Source: Saposhnikovia divaricata
Lineage: Eukaryota > Streptophyta > Magnoliopsida > Apiales > Apiaceae
Assembly (NCBI GenBank): GCA_036435485.1
Contig: CM071597.1
Location: forward strand, 53,613,881-53,677,880
Direction of reading: 5' to 3'
DNA: 64,000 nt
Shown one piece after another: positions 23,293-34,695 of the stretch. The notes beneath the pieces are model-generated. The model saw only the letters and a list, made by a program, of their open reading frames with translations, searched no databases and was not told where the DNA came from. Made by a program: the position numbers and the translations under genes. How positions within the stretch are numbered: the stretch's first letter is position 1; the number at the start of each line of letters is the position of its first letter.

Positions 23293-24917
23293 TGTTTTTG
23301 CTAGAATCACGCAAGCGTACGTGGTCACAAGTAATATATAAGGTTAAGTCCAAATTCGTTCCCACAGGGATCAGGTTATGGTTCTTTTCAGCTAATGTGC
23401 CTATTCAACAATGTATGATCTTAATTCACTGCTAAGATAATAAATAAATAGAGGTTTTAATTAACTAAATTAAACTAAGATGCAAAGTAAGAACTAATTA
23501 ACTAATGAGAATTAAATCTGAATTACTAATAAGAATAAAAACATGGGATCCTAACTTCATTATCTACTTCACTTAGAGTCGCAGCCTTTAATCAATACAT
23601 GTGATGGTTTTGATATCTGATCGGATAACACGAAATAAGTAAAAGCTACCTCTCGGTATACTAATACCAAACTACGCATGCATCCACAAAAGAGATAGAA
23701 GATGGGTAGACACCAAATATGTTTAGACCCTATATCTCTATAGAATTTGAAAACATAAAGGTTTAAGCACAAGTTATCCACTTAGATCACATAGGGCAGC
23801 ATAATATCTCTATTTACGCCACAAATCATGATGTTAAAACATCAACCTATCCTATGCTAGCATGGCAAGTTCTAAATCTCAAGATCCACTCTCGTTTAGC
23901 AAGAGATTAACAAATTAGATGTTCGCGACGCACCTAAATACAATAAACACAACCATACGAGGATATCAAGAATTCACCACACATAAATCTTTAAGGCATG
24001 CAAACTACTAAGCTACATAGATAAATCCACTAGGATCCCACGATAACGATTAGTTCATGATCGAACCTTTCGTCACCATGGGATTTGACGAAAGCATGAT
24101 ATTAAACAAGATAATGAAGATGAATAAATCAATAATAGAATAAGGTTTAGCGAACAAATCCGGAAAAGTAACAAGCATCCAAAAGATACGCCTAAACAAA
24201 GAATACAAGAAAACTATGACTAGATCTTCTTATCATCACAATCCTCGCCTTGGCTTCTCTCTCTTGTGCTCTGAACGAATTTAGTGTGTAGGTTGCCCTT
24301 TTGATGTCCCCCAAGGTGTGTATTTATAGCCCCAAGTGCCTCCTCAACCAAGCAATTACCGTCTTTGATTTAGGATAGAATTCCGGCAATTTCCGTCTTT
24401 GAATGCAAATAGAATTCCAAATTCCATGTTTAAGACTGATTCTGGAACCTTCTGATCGTTCATAACAATTGCCATATTGAATAGGAGAAGTAAAACGGCA
24501 ATTTCCTATTAGAACTGGAATTCTGGAAAGTTTCTGACCATTCTGCCGCAACACCGCGCGGCCGCGCGCCTCACAGGTGCATTTATCGCGCGCCCGCGCG
24601 CATCCATTGCTCACCAAGTACCCCGCGCGCCCGCGTCCAACTCAGTACTAATCTCGCACGCCCGCGCCAACTGTATGCTACACAGACTGACTTTTGCCCC
24701 CACTTCTGATTTCTCTCCCGTTTCTTTAGCAACTTCAATCCTTCATTCTTTTAAGCTTTGGAGACACTGTTTAATCACTGAAAACTCCATACTTGCACCT
24801 GGTAGTATTACCTACACAATTCTCACAAAACACATTAAAACACACCAATACTTGAGATACAAAACACCAATTTAAGCCGAAATGGAACGATCCAAGTGGA
24901 TATAAATCCACTTATCA
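23293..24917 (-). repeat. 3' LTR of the Athila-like element
   Basis: 1625 bp, 99% identical by eye to 30595-32218. It contains a GC-rich island near 24540-24670 with many CGCGCG/GCCCGCG words inside an otherwise AT-rich LTR. Confidence 0.95.
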
Positions 24918-24930
24918 CACCCCCAAACTT
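24918..24930 (-). promoter_or_regulatory. Polypurine tract of the Athila-like element
   Basis: Next to the 3' LTR the minus strand reads AAGTTTGGGGGTG, a typical plant gypsy plus-strand primer. Confidence 0.8.
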
Positions 24931-26435
24931 AAACCGATGCTTGTCCTCAAGCATAAACAATTACAACTATTTACAACTAATTAGTACCACTTCCGTAGGT
25001 GATCACGGTTGCATTTGGCATATGCAACAAGCCATTTAAACCCCTAGGCAGTCCTAGTGGACGAGTAAGGTCTCGTGAGGGCCTATAGCGAATGTATCCC
25101 CAAAATCCATCTAACCTAATGCAATGCAATGCATGAATGCAACTAATATGAAAATGCAAAGATCCCCTTCAAACTAACCAAAACCAACTAACAAGCAAAT
25201 ATCTCAAAGAACTAAGTCCCCGTATACTAACAATACATGAACAGAAACGTGCGTGTGTGCGATGCTCATCAGAAATACTCCCAAAACTAGGTCAAAAATC
25301 ATACATGCTTTCCGTCAAGACAATCACAGGTTTATAACTAGAATAGACTGTAGACACTTCATAACCTAGGAACACCTCCACCCTTATCCAAGGTAGACAG
25401 AAACTCATGCTTTATTACTATGACACATAATACTATATACAATACGCTTGCTTATTTAACCGTGCAATGAATGAGACCCCAAAAGGCTTATACAATAATA
25501 CCCATGTAGCGAGTGTTGGGTCAGTGGATCCCAGACTATAAAAAGCCTTAGGTCACTAAGACTAAGTCCCCTCAGACTTAATTACTCGAGTATTAAAGAG
25601 CTCACTCTGGTTAATTTTGCATAAAACACTTAAACTTTTGACTTTTTTTCTGATTTTTTTTATATGCAATCTGGAATGAGCCTTTCTCATTTCCAACCCT
25701 AGACTACTCATATAAATATGAGCCGGCTACTAGCCATTTGACGCCTAGCCATTAACAACTAGCATGAAATTCCTGTTTTCCCCCAAACTTAGATTTTAGT
25801 GCTCATATGCCATAAAGGGAATAACGAAAATTCTAAGAATAAACAAGTGATTAAATCTCAAAACATCCCACAGGCATGACCCTAACCTAGCCCAAAAGCA
25901 CCCCAATGAGACTGTGTAATTAGTTTTGTTCCCGTAACATTCAAGTCAATTTCGTAAAGACTATGAAAGACTATGAATCAACCCTCAACTCATCATTATC
26001 ACACTCAGTGAAACACCTACCTATCAATCAGAATCAGCTCGCCCTAAGGGATCATGAAAAATGCATGCCATGAAAATGCAACTAATATGAACTCACATGG
26101 TAAAAATAACAGAATGTCCTATATGAAACACACGTATATAATACGAATATATATGCATGATTTACGACTAATATGCAAAACATGATATCCTACATGAACA
26201 CATGATATACTACAACAGACTACATATCCCCAAACCACCCCCAAACTTGAAATTTTTAATGTCCGCATTGATGATAAATAAGAGGATAGTAGAAAACATA
26301 CCTAAAAACACCGAAACACATGGGTTGCCTCCCACGAAGCGTTGTCATTAACGTCATTTAGCCGGACAAATATGATTCAACTCATGGTGGCTCGAAGATC
26401 GCATTCGATTTGTCCTTAGCAGAAGGACCATTCAC
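24931..26435. other. Non-coding 3' region of the Athila-like element
   Basis: About 1.5 kb without an open frame longer than 60 codons. It includes TGGGTTGCCTCCCACGAAGC near 26320, whose minus strand gives the GGGAGGCAACCCA word frequent after pol in plant gypsy elements. Here it follows protease directly, as if RT to integrase had been deleted. Confidence 0.6.
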
Positions 26436-27509
26436 CTATTGTTTGACAACCTTCTTTCTTTCTTCCCACATCTTTTCTAACCCAAAATTCTTTTTTACTC
26501 TTCCTCCAATCGATTTCTTCGCCTTCTTTTTCTTTCTCACACCTCTAAGGTGTTTATCCCTTTCAGTTGATTGAACCACACTACCTACCGCATCATCAAC
26601 TATCCACCTTCTTAACACATTATCGTGACCCTCTTCAAAAATTACCAACTCATCATTCAAAAGGACATACCTCAAATGGGATGGAAGTTTTCCAAGCTTG
26701 ACATTTGAGAGATCTCGAACTGAAGAACTATCGATTGATTCACTGATATGATGCTCTAACATGTGCGTGTTTGACTTTTCACTCAACAACTCATCAAACT
26801 TCTTTCTCTGACCCGTATCAACCATTTCCACACTGAAACACTCTTCATCCTCTGTCGGAAATTTCATGGCCTTGAACACATTAAAGGTGACATTCTGATC
26901 TTGCACCCTCATTGTAAGCTCTCCTTTTTGCACATCGATCAAAGTATGACCCGTAGCTAGAAAAGGCCTTCCCAAGATTATGGGAATCTTCTTGTCTTCT
27001 TCGAAATCTAGAATCACAAAATCGGCAGGAAATATGAGCTTATCAACTTTCACCAAGACATCCTCTACTATACCCCTCGGATAAGTGATAGATCGATCAG
27101 CCAACTGCAAAGAGATGTTAGTTGGCTTTGGCTCCGGTAGACCAAGTTGCTTGAAAATAGACAAGGGCATGAGATTGATGCTAGCTCCCAAATCACACAA
27201 GCACTTATCAAAAGACAACTTCCCAATGGTGCATGGAATTGTAAAGCTTCCTGGATCCTTAAGTTTTGGAGGCAATTTCTGTTGCAACACCGCACTACAC
27301 TCCTCTGTCAATGCCACTGTTTCAAATTCTTCCAACCTTCTCTTTCGTGACAAAATATCCTTCATGAACTTTGCATATCTCGGCATCTGCTCCAATGCTT
27401 CCACAAAAGGAATGTTAATGGACAGTTTCTTGAAGACATCCACAAATTTCTGAAACTGTTTCTCTTGACTTTTCTGCAAACGTCCAAGATATGGCGGAGG
27501 TGGATAGAT
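26436..27509 (-). CDS. Gypsy aspartic protease (retropepsin) region
   Basis: The open frame runs from the stop at 27510-27512 to the stop at 26436; its first Met is at 27479. It opens with a Pro-rich linker and QKFVDVFKKLSINIPFVEAL, the segment just before protease in Athila-type polyproteins. The protease core follows: CDLGASINLMPLSIF contains the active-site D-L-G-A-S form of D-S/T-G, and ILGRPFLATGHTLIDV is the conserved second half. The frame then ends with a Lys-rich tail (KKKKAKKSIGGRVKKNFG) instead of an RT. The enzyme would cleave Gag. It shares frame with the upstream gag pieces. Confidence 0.85.
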   Translation of the reverse strand: MYPPPPYLGRLQKSQEKQFQKFVDVFKKLSINIPFVEALEQMPRYAKFMKDILSRKRRLEEFETVALTEECSAVLQQKLPPKLKDPGSFTIPCTIGKLSFDKCLCDLGASINLMPLSIFKQLGLPEPKPTNISLQLADRSITYPRGIVEDVLVKVDKLIFPADFVILDFEEDKKIPIILGRPFLATGHTLIDVQKGELTMRVQDQNVTFNVFKAMKFPTEDEECFSVEMVDTGQRKKFDELLSEKSNTHMLEHHISESIDSSSVRDLSNVKLGKLPSHLRYVLLNDELVIFEEGHDNVLRRWIVDDAVGSVVQSTERDKHLRGVRKKKKAKKSIGGRVKKNFGLEKMWEERKKVVKQ

Positions 27510-28164
27510 CTAATTATTCTTTAAAGATTGCTCCGGAGTAGAATTTTCAACAGGTTTCTTACTCTTCTCACCATCAAGCTGATCAGCCACTAAATCAGAT
27601 TTCTCAATTACTGGCACTGCAGATTTTTCAACTTGCTGATTTTGCACTTCTTCATCTTCTTCAATTGCTGATTTAGAATCACTCGTGACTCTTCCAGATC
27701 TCAAAGTAACTGCATTGACCTGTTCTTTTCCATCCCTCCTACCTGGATTAACATCCGTATCACTAGGAAGATTTCCTTGTTGCCTACTTAGCAAGGCACT
27801 TGCAATCTGTCCCATTTGATTTTCTAAGAGCTTTTGAGAAGCTTGCAGGTTCTTTATCATCACTCTCATATCATCTATCTCATTAGAAGATTGCCCCGCA
27901 TGAGCCTGGGGTTGCTGCTGAAATCTCGGAGGTTGAAATTGTTGCCTTTGAGCATACTGCTGCTGATAGCCTTGATTGTATGGCTTTGCTTGCTGATAAG
28001 GCTGTTGAGATTGTTGTGCACCTTGATTGTTACTCCAGCTGAAGTTGGGATGATTCCTATTGTTCGGATGATAGGTGGCTGGAACCGGTGTAGCAGGTCT
28101 CTGAAAGTTGCTCACGAATTGTGCTGATTCAGAAGAGATAGCACACTGATTCGTCTCGTGTGCA
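27510..28164 (-). pseudogene. gag: Gypsy Gag, C-terminal part after the CACTA insertion
   Basis: This is the Gag portion beyond the CACTA element. It has the last half of the zinc knuckle at its start, then an Asn/Pro-rich and extremely Gln-rich stretch (QQSQQPYQQAKPYNQGYQQQ), then a helix and an acidic tail. It ends at a TAG (27510-27512). The frame stays open on the far side into protease, so one nonsense codon separates Gag from protease. That could be a mutation or a readthrough site; a single copy cannot tell. Confidence 0.8.
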
Positions 28165-28469
28165 CACTACTAGAAAATATAGATTAGACATCACACATTT
28201 TACATCGTTTTAAAAAGCCACCGATGTTAAATATGTTTTCAACATCAGTTATTTAAAAAGCGATGTTAAACTGATTTCTGGACATCGGTTGGTAAAATAA
28301 CCGCTGTCTAAATAATTTTTTAAAAAATAAAAAAAAAGCGTGCTGCTCATTTCCCCCCATTCTCGTAAAACATTTCCCCCTTACAAAATTTTCATTCCCC
28401 GCCTTAGTAACATTTTCCCTAATTTAGTTTGCCCGCGCTGAACTTTCCCCTAATTTACTCTCACAGCCG

Positions 28470-28660
28470 CCCACTAATTTCTCTCTCTCTCACTCACTCA
28501 CTCTTCTCTCTCGCTCACCTCTCTCTCTGTCTCTCTCTCTCTCTCTCTCACATTCATCTCTCTCTCACTCATCTCTCTTTCTCTCACTCTCATCTCTACT
28601 CGACCCTCTCTCTGTGTCTCTCTTACTTGCATCCCTCTCTTTCTCACTCGACTTCTCTCT
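28470..28660 (+). repeat. CT-rich low-complexity tract
   Basis: CTCTCT/CTCAC-rich sequence inside the CACTA element. Such pyrimidine tracts are common in plant gene 5' UTRs, and the following AAACCCTAAA-type sequence (28688-28830) looks like a captured 5' UTR. Confidence 0.7.
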
Positions 28661-29079
28661 CACCCGCCTCCATTAAAGTACACTTCCAACCCTAAAAAGA
28701 TAAACCCCTAAAATAAAACCTTAGCTTTTAATAAACCCCCAAATCGAAGCCTTAAATCGAAAAAGGTAAACCGATTTTCAATTCAATCGAAGCCTTAAAT
28801 CGAAAAGGATGAACCCTAAACCTTGAATCGATTGATTCTCTCAGATTAGTAGCTAAAATTAGTAAGTGTTTTTCCAATTTCTTTTTTAATTTCATTTTTT
28901 AATTTTTAATATAACTTCTTTTGACAGATTGGGTTGCTTGGTTCATTCTTCAGATTGGGTGATCTACAATTAGTAAGTGATTCTTTAATTTTTGTGCATG
29001 CTTTTGTATGTATATAATTTTTATTTGTAATTTTTGTTTGTATTCTTCAATTTTTGTTCTGTTTTGATATTTATGGTTG

Positions 29080-29310
29080 GGGAATTCTCTATTTTGATGA
29101 GTAGAGGAGGTGTGGATGGATTGAGACAAGAGGAATTTAAGATTGGAATGTTGTTTTTGGTTCTTGTCGTTGCGAGTTACGGGCATCAAACATTTTTGCA
29201 GGATGCTGCTTTGAATTGTGTGTATAAGATTAGAGTTCATGTGTTTGATAGGGTTTTGGAGAGGGATTTTATTGTTTTTTAAAGTGGTAATGGTGTTTCG
29301 TCAGGTAATG
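29080..29310 (+). pseudogene. Captured fragment of a plastid ABCB (ABCB29-like) transporter gene
   Basis: The plus strand encodes SRGGVDGLRQEEFKIGMLFL, then HQTFLQDAALNCVYKIRV and HVFDRVLERDF. Past a stop at 29279-29281 it reads SGNGVSSG. From memory of the family, this matches the transmembrane-domain region of plant half-size ABCB transporters of the ABCB29 type, which have a helix ending in ALNTVYEIRVFVF and a GGNGVSSGD turn. Upstream, GTAAGTG-type splice donors and a UTR-like leader suggest that several gene segments were taken. It is broken by stops and cannot make a transporter. Most likely it was carried by the CACTA element. The assignment rests on about 50 residues and should be checked by search. 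Confidence 0.6.
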
Positions 29311-29578
29311 CTTTGTAGATGATCATGCATAGTGGTTCTCATATTTGTAAGCTGTTTGATACCTAAATGGGACTTAGAATTCTTGTTAACATTTACTCTT
29401 TATGTAGCACAAGTCAAGGGCAGTTGGACAGGGCAAATCTTGTCTCACATAAGGCAGTATATCATATTTATGCTTTGAAAAAGAATTCGACCTTTCTCTA
29501 CACTCGCATAGACATCGCCCAGATTTTTTTTTTTACAACGGCTAAAAACCGATGTATATTGACATATTTCTAGTAGTG

Positions 29579-30456
29579 GCACCTGCACATAGCTCACAAA
29601 TACTCGCAACCTGCTGAACTCCATAATTAGCAAGAGAATCCACATTCAGAGTAAGAGCCTTCAACTGAGCCGCAATCACTGAAGCTGTATCCACTTCAAA
29701 AATTCCTGCTGCCTTGCCTTGAGAAAGTCTCTGGGTTGGATTCTGATATTCATTCGCAGCCATTGTCTCAATAAAATCATAAGCTTCATCATAGCTCTTC
29801 GCCCACAGAGCTCCACCTAATACTGCATCTAGCAAAGGTCTAGACTGTGCTCCCAACCCATTGTAGAAACCATTAATAACCATCCAATCAGGCATGCCAT
29901 GATGAGGACACCTTCGTAGCATCTCCTTATAGCGTTCCCAAGCCTCACACAAGGACTCACCCGATTGCTGTTTGAATTGAGTCAACTGGTTCCGTATTGC
30001 TGCAGTTTTTGCCATAGGGAAGAATTTATTAAGGAACTTCTGAGCAAGATCTTCCCATGTAGTAATGGAACCAGGTGGTAAAGAGTGTAGCCAGCCCTTA
30101 GCCTTATCCCTCAGAGAGAATGGGAAAAGCCTCAACTTAATAGCATCATCCGACACACCATTGAATCTGAAAGTGTCGCAGATCTCGATAAAGTCCCGAA
30201 TAAGCATGTTAGGATCCTTCGTCGAAACACCCCCAAACTGAACCGAATTCTGCACCATCTGAATTGTGCTCGGCTTGATCTCAAAGTTATTCGCTGCAAT
30301 AGCTGGCCTGACAATACTAGATTGTATGTCAGTAATCTTCGGCTGCGAATAGTCCTTTAAAGCCTTGACTGCTGCTGGTAAATCCTCCATCTCGTTTACT
30401 GCTGCAAGTTCTTCTTCTGCCAGTTTTTCCTTACGAGCCTGCAAACGTGTTCGCAT
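29579..30456 (-). pseudogene. gag: Gypsy Gag, N-terminal part (retrotrans_gag)
   Basis: Begins MRTRLQARKEKLAEEELAAV at 30456, about 110 bases inside the primer site. The retrotrans_gag core is clear: LRLFPFSLRDKAKGWLHSLP, TWEDLAQKFLNKFFP, QSGESLCEAWERYKEMLRRC and IINGFYNGL-type sequence (VINGFYNGLGAQSRPLLD). Near its end ICELCAG starts a CCHC zinc knuckle whose His and last Cys lie beyond the CACTA element at 28164. The frame runs on about 12 codons into the CACTA end before stopping. The product would form the capsid. Confidence 0.9.
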
Positions 30457-30570
30457 ACACGTTCAAGTACCTGAAAACACCAGGAAACAAACAACTAAGT
30501 AAGAAATCCGAGTCAGTGAACGCTAACGACCACTGATGACAAGCACATAAACTAAACAAAACACCGATGA

Positions 30571-30588
30571 TCCCCGGCAGCGGCGCCA
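30571..30588 (-). promoter_or_regulatory. Primer-binding site, tRNA-Asp type
   Basis: The minus strand reads TGGCGCCGCTGCCGGGGA six bases inside the 5' LTR. This is the Athila/Tat-type primer site complementary to tRNA-Asp. Confidence 0.9.
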
Positions 30589-30594
30589 AAAACT

Positions 30595-32218
30595 TGTTTT
30601 TGCTAGAATCACGCAAGCGTACGTGGTCACAAGTAATATATAAGGTTAAGTCCAAATTCGTTCCCACAGGGATCAGGTTATGGTTCTTTTCAGCTAATGT
30701 GCCTATTCAACAATGTATGATCTTAATTCACTGCTAAGATAATAAATAAATAGAGGTTTTAATTAACCAAATTAAACTAAGATGCAAAGTAAGAACTAAT
30801 TAACTAATGAGAATTAAATCTGAATTACTAATAAGAATAAAAACATGGGATCCTAACTTCATTATCTACTTCACTTAGAGTCGCAGCCTTTAATCAATAC
30901 ATGTGATGGTTTGATATCTGATCGGATAACACGAAATAAGTAAAAGCTACCTCTCGGTATACTAATACTAAACTACGCATGCATCCACAAAAGAGATAGA
31001 AGATGGGTAGACACCAAATATGTTTAGACCCTATATCTCTATAGAATTTGAAAACATAAGGGTTTAAGCACAAGTTATCCACTTAGATCACATAGGGCAG
31101 CATAATATCTCTATTTACGCCACAAATCATGATGTTAAAACATCAACCTATCCTATGCTAGCATGGCAAGTTCTAAATCTCAAGATCCACTCTCGTTTAG
31201 CAAGAGATTAACAAATTAGATGTTCGCGACGCACCTAAATACAATAAACACAACCATACGAGGATATCAAGAATTCACCACATATAAATCTTTAAGGCAT
31301 GCAAACTACTAAGCTACATAGATAAATCCACTAGGATCCCACGATAACGATTAGTTCATGATCGAACCTTTCGTCACCATGGGATTTGACGAAAGCATGA
31401 TATTAAACAAGATAATGAAGATGAATAAATCAATAATAGAATAAGGTTTAGCGAACAAATCCGGAAAAGTAACAAGCATCCAAAAGATACGCCTAAACAA
31501 AGAATACAAGAAAACTATGACTAGATCTTCTTATCGTCACAATCCTCGCCTTGGCTTCTCTCTCTTGTGCTCTGAACGAATTTAGTGTGTAGGTTGCCCT
31601 TTTGATGTCCCCCAAGGTGTGTATTTATAGCCCCAAGTGCCTCCTCAACCAAGCAATTACCGTCTTTGATTTAGGATAGAATTCCGGCAATTTCCGTCTT
31701 TGAATGCAAATAGAATTCCAAATTCCATGTTTAAGACTGATTCTGGAACCTTCTGATCGTTCATAACAATTGCCATATTGAATAGGAGAAGTAAAACGGC
31801 AATTTCCTATTAGAATTGGAATTCTGGAAAGTTTCTGACCATTCTGCCGCAACACCGTGCGGCCGCGCGCCTCACAGGTGCATTTATCGCGCGCCCGCGC
31901 GCATCCATTGCTCACCAAGTACCCCGCGCGCCCGCGTCCAACTCAGTACTAATCTCGCACTCCCGCGCCAACTGTATGCTACACAGACTGACTTTTGCCC
32001 CCACTTCTGATTTCTCTCCCGTTTCTTTAGCAACTTCAATCCTTCATTCTTTTAAGCTTTGGAGACACTGTTTAATCACTGAAAACTCCATACTTGCACC
32101 TGGTAGTATTACCTACACAATTCTCACAAAACACATTAAAACACACCAATACTTGAGATATAAAACACCAATTTAAGCCGAATTGGAACGAACCAAGTGG
32201 ATATAAATCCACTTATCA
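30595..32218 (-). repeat. 5' LTR of the Athila-like element
   Basis: 1624 bp, paired with 23293-24917, followed by GTGGC (32219-32223). Confidence 0.95.
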
Positions 32219-32223
32219 GTGGC

Positions 32224-33738
32224 CCACATATCCATACAATTTTTTTATTCTAGTCTTTTGTTGACATAATTGTACATTTAATTTATTTACTTTGTATGTT
32301 ATTTTAAATAATCGAACTACGTATGTTCTAGCTTTTAAAAAAGGAGCTATAATATTTTTTTCGCCCAAGTCATACACAAACATTCACATATTAAATATAT
32401 GATTTAAAACACATTATATCTTTATATATAATAAGCATAAGAGGGATCTTATCCATAATTTTGGTTTGGTCACTGTACTACCAAAATAATCTCAACCGTC
32501 GAATCTAATATTTTTAAAAATAGACGATCAAGATTATATCATATTAAAAAGATAATTATAATCTAAAAAGGATATGATTAGAAAAGATTATATTGAAATT
32601 TAATTTTAAAAAGATATTTATAATTTGAAAAGGATATAATCATGATTAAACGTGTAAAGTCAAATATATATAAATTTTTTAACAACAATTTGATATGTAA
32701 TAACATATAAATATTAAAAAGTTAATATATTTAATAGATACTAAAAAAAGATCGTGGGGGTTGTAAGTAAAAAAGAGATAGCTGTCATGTGTCCATCAGC
32801 ATTGATGCATACATTGATGCATACAGATACAGATAACAAAATAGAACACAAAAAATTAAAGCACAACGCTGTACGTAGATTAGATCCAAATTAAATTCAT
32901 ATCGAATTATTAATATCTTAATATTCATATTCAACTCTAATCACGTATAGCTACTACCGTGAAATATGTATAAACAACTAAAATCAAATACAGATAAGCA
33001 AATTAAAAAGATCTCTAGAATGAATTGGAAAAGAAATCCTAATACAATCATAGGTAGAATTATAATTACATTATTCTATCAACAAGAAATCCATATATAC
33101 AAGATCATTAGTTAGTTTAAAATAATTCTTCTTCATTCCATCTATCAAAATATTCAAATATTAAAATATCATATTAACATATTTTAATATTCACATATCT
33201 ACAACCTACAAAACACAAATAATATTTTAAATTTCATACATAGATTTCAATATCAAGATACAAATATTTAAACACCGTTTTTAAGATAGAATATATTAAT
33301 GTAAATAATGAAAAGAAAATTTTAGAGAAAATTGATTATTTATATTGGTTTAACGTTGCAATGCGTTTTTAAAGATTTGAAATCCTTAACATAACACTGA
33401 TAAAAAAATATCATTATTTAAGGATTTATCTTTGTAAAATATTATTTATAAAATTTAAAATCGTATTGTAAACTATTTAAAAATTTTCTCCCAAGTGTAA
33501 TAAAATAACTTCTATGACGTCATACATAAAAATAGCAATTTTCAAAATAAAACACACAAAAATTAATTTATTAAATAAAGAATAGTGGTACGGTATGAAT
33601 TAGTTTCTTTTTTTTTTTTTTTGAAATAGTATGAATTAGTTTCTTAGTGGTACGACAATGTGCAAATTTGGTGATAGTTCGAAGTTCAATCTTCTCTCGC
33701 AACATTTTCATCCGTATATATTGCGAAATTCCGATTGT
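32224..33738. other. AT-rich intergenic DNA with a dispersed repeat copy
   Basis: No gene. Sequence around 32430-32600 (ATATATAATAAG, AATAATCTCAACCGTCGAAT, AGACGATCAAGATTATATCA) recurs in inverted orientation at about 51840-52020, so it is a copy of a dispersed repeat of unknown class. A T run of about 17 at 33606 is flanked by a short direct repeat, GTATGAATTAGTTTCTT. Confidence 0.5.
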
Positions 33739-33746
33739 GTTTAAAC

Positions 33747-34157
33747 CTCTGTTCTAAGCGGCCGCCTAACCGCCTAGGCGGTTTTGAAGGCCTAACCGCT
33801 TCGATTAGTACAAAATCGGGGAATTAAGCATTTTTCAGGGGATTAAGCGGGTTTAGGTGGGATTAAGCGGGATTAAGCGGGATTAGGCGGGATTAAGCGG
33901 ATTTATGGGGGATTTAGGCGGGGATTAAGCAGGGATTAAGCGGTTTGACCAAATTTTGACCCTTTAATTATTTTTTTTTAATTTTTTCTTTACATATTTT
34001 TCAAATTTTATATTATAAATTAATATATATAATAAACATATATAATTAAAATAATTAAAATAAATATATATATATTCACAATCCACTTAATGACCCACTT
34101 AAAATTCCGCATAGGCGTCCGCTTAACCGCTTATGCGCTTCCCACCGGTTAACACTG
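33747..34157. mobile_element. hAT-type MITE with internal GGATTAAGCGG repeats
   Basis: A 411-bp element bounded by an 8-bp target duplication GTTTAAAC (33739-33746 and 34158-34165). Its ends are CTCTGTTCTAA and, on the other strand, CAGTGTTAACC, in keeping with CAGTGTT-type hAT ends. It begins with a GC-rich palindromic stretch (GCGGCCGCCTAACCGCC), then about eight degenerate 10-12-bp units of GGATTAAGCGG (33838-33945), then an AT-rich half. It ends only 106 bases before the HISN4 start codon, so it lies in the promoter or 5' UTR region. Confidence 0.75.
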
Positions 34158-34263
34158 GTTTAAACACAGAGCAAGGAAAGAAAACTAACACTGGGTTGAA
34201 ACCTTAAAACTATACACACACACTCAGAGGGAGAGAGGCGGCTGACAATTGACAAAAGGGGGG

Positions 34264-34590
34264 ATGGAGTCAACAATGTTAAGTTGTTCCTCTCCGCCGC
34301 ACTTACTCGCCGCCAGCAAATGTTGTTCATTTTCATCCAATTCTCAACTCCTCCCATACCATATTTACAACTACAAGACACCTCCGACCACCTTCTCTAT
34401 TCGCGCCTCCGCCTCGCCTAATTCTTCAGGTATTTTCAACTATTTTTCTTTAAAATCCCCCCCATTTACTCGTCGTATCTATTTATAATTAATTAATTGG
34501 ATGCAGTGGTGACTTTGCTTGATTACGGTGCTGGTAATGTCAGAAGTGTTCGTAATGCCATCCACTCCCTCGGTTTCTCTATTCAAGATG

Positions 34591-34625
<35 letters not shown>

Positions 34626-34642
34626 CCTCCCTCCCTCCCTCG

Positions 34643-34695
<53 letters not shown>

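Larger units (their letters stand above)
28165..29578. mobile_element. Non-autonomous CACTA element inserted in gypsy gag
   Basis: A 1,414-bp element with CACTA-type ends: CACTACTAGAAA at 28165 and TTTCTAGTAGTG ending at 29578. It is flanked by a 3-bp target duplication GCA (28162-28164 and 29579-29581), exactly as expected for the En/Spm superfamily. Subterminal ACATCGGT-type words recur near both ends (for example 28204-28310 and 29548-29556) and probably serve as transposase-binding repeats. No transposase is encoded. The interior holds a CT-rich tract, a 5'-UTR-like segment and a gene-like fragment (29080-29310), suggesting captured host DNA. Removing it and one GCA restores an open gag frame. 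Confidence 0.92.
23293..32218 (-). mobile_element. Complete Athila-like Ty3/gypsy element, gag-protease only
   Basis: An 8,926-bp element on the minus strand with LTRs of 1625 and 1624 bp that start TG, end CA and differ at about 11 substitutions and one indel by eye (about 0.7%). A perfect target duplication GTGGC flanks it (23288-23292 and 32219-32223). The primer site (30571-30588) matches tRNA-Asp, as in Athila/Tat elements. Gag and an aspartic protease are encoded, but no RT, RNase H or integrase is found in any frame. Between the protease stop (26436) and the 3' LTR there are only about 1.5 kb of non-coding sequence. It is therefore non-autonomous and would depend on a related element. 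Subtracting the nested CACTA element (28165-29578), it is about 7.5 kb. Confidence 0.93.
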
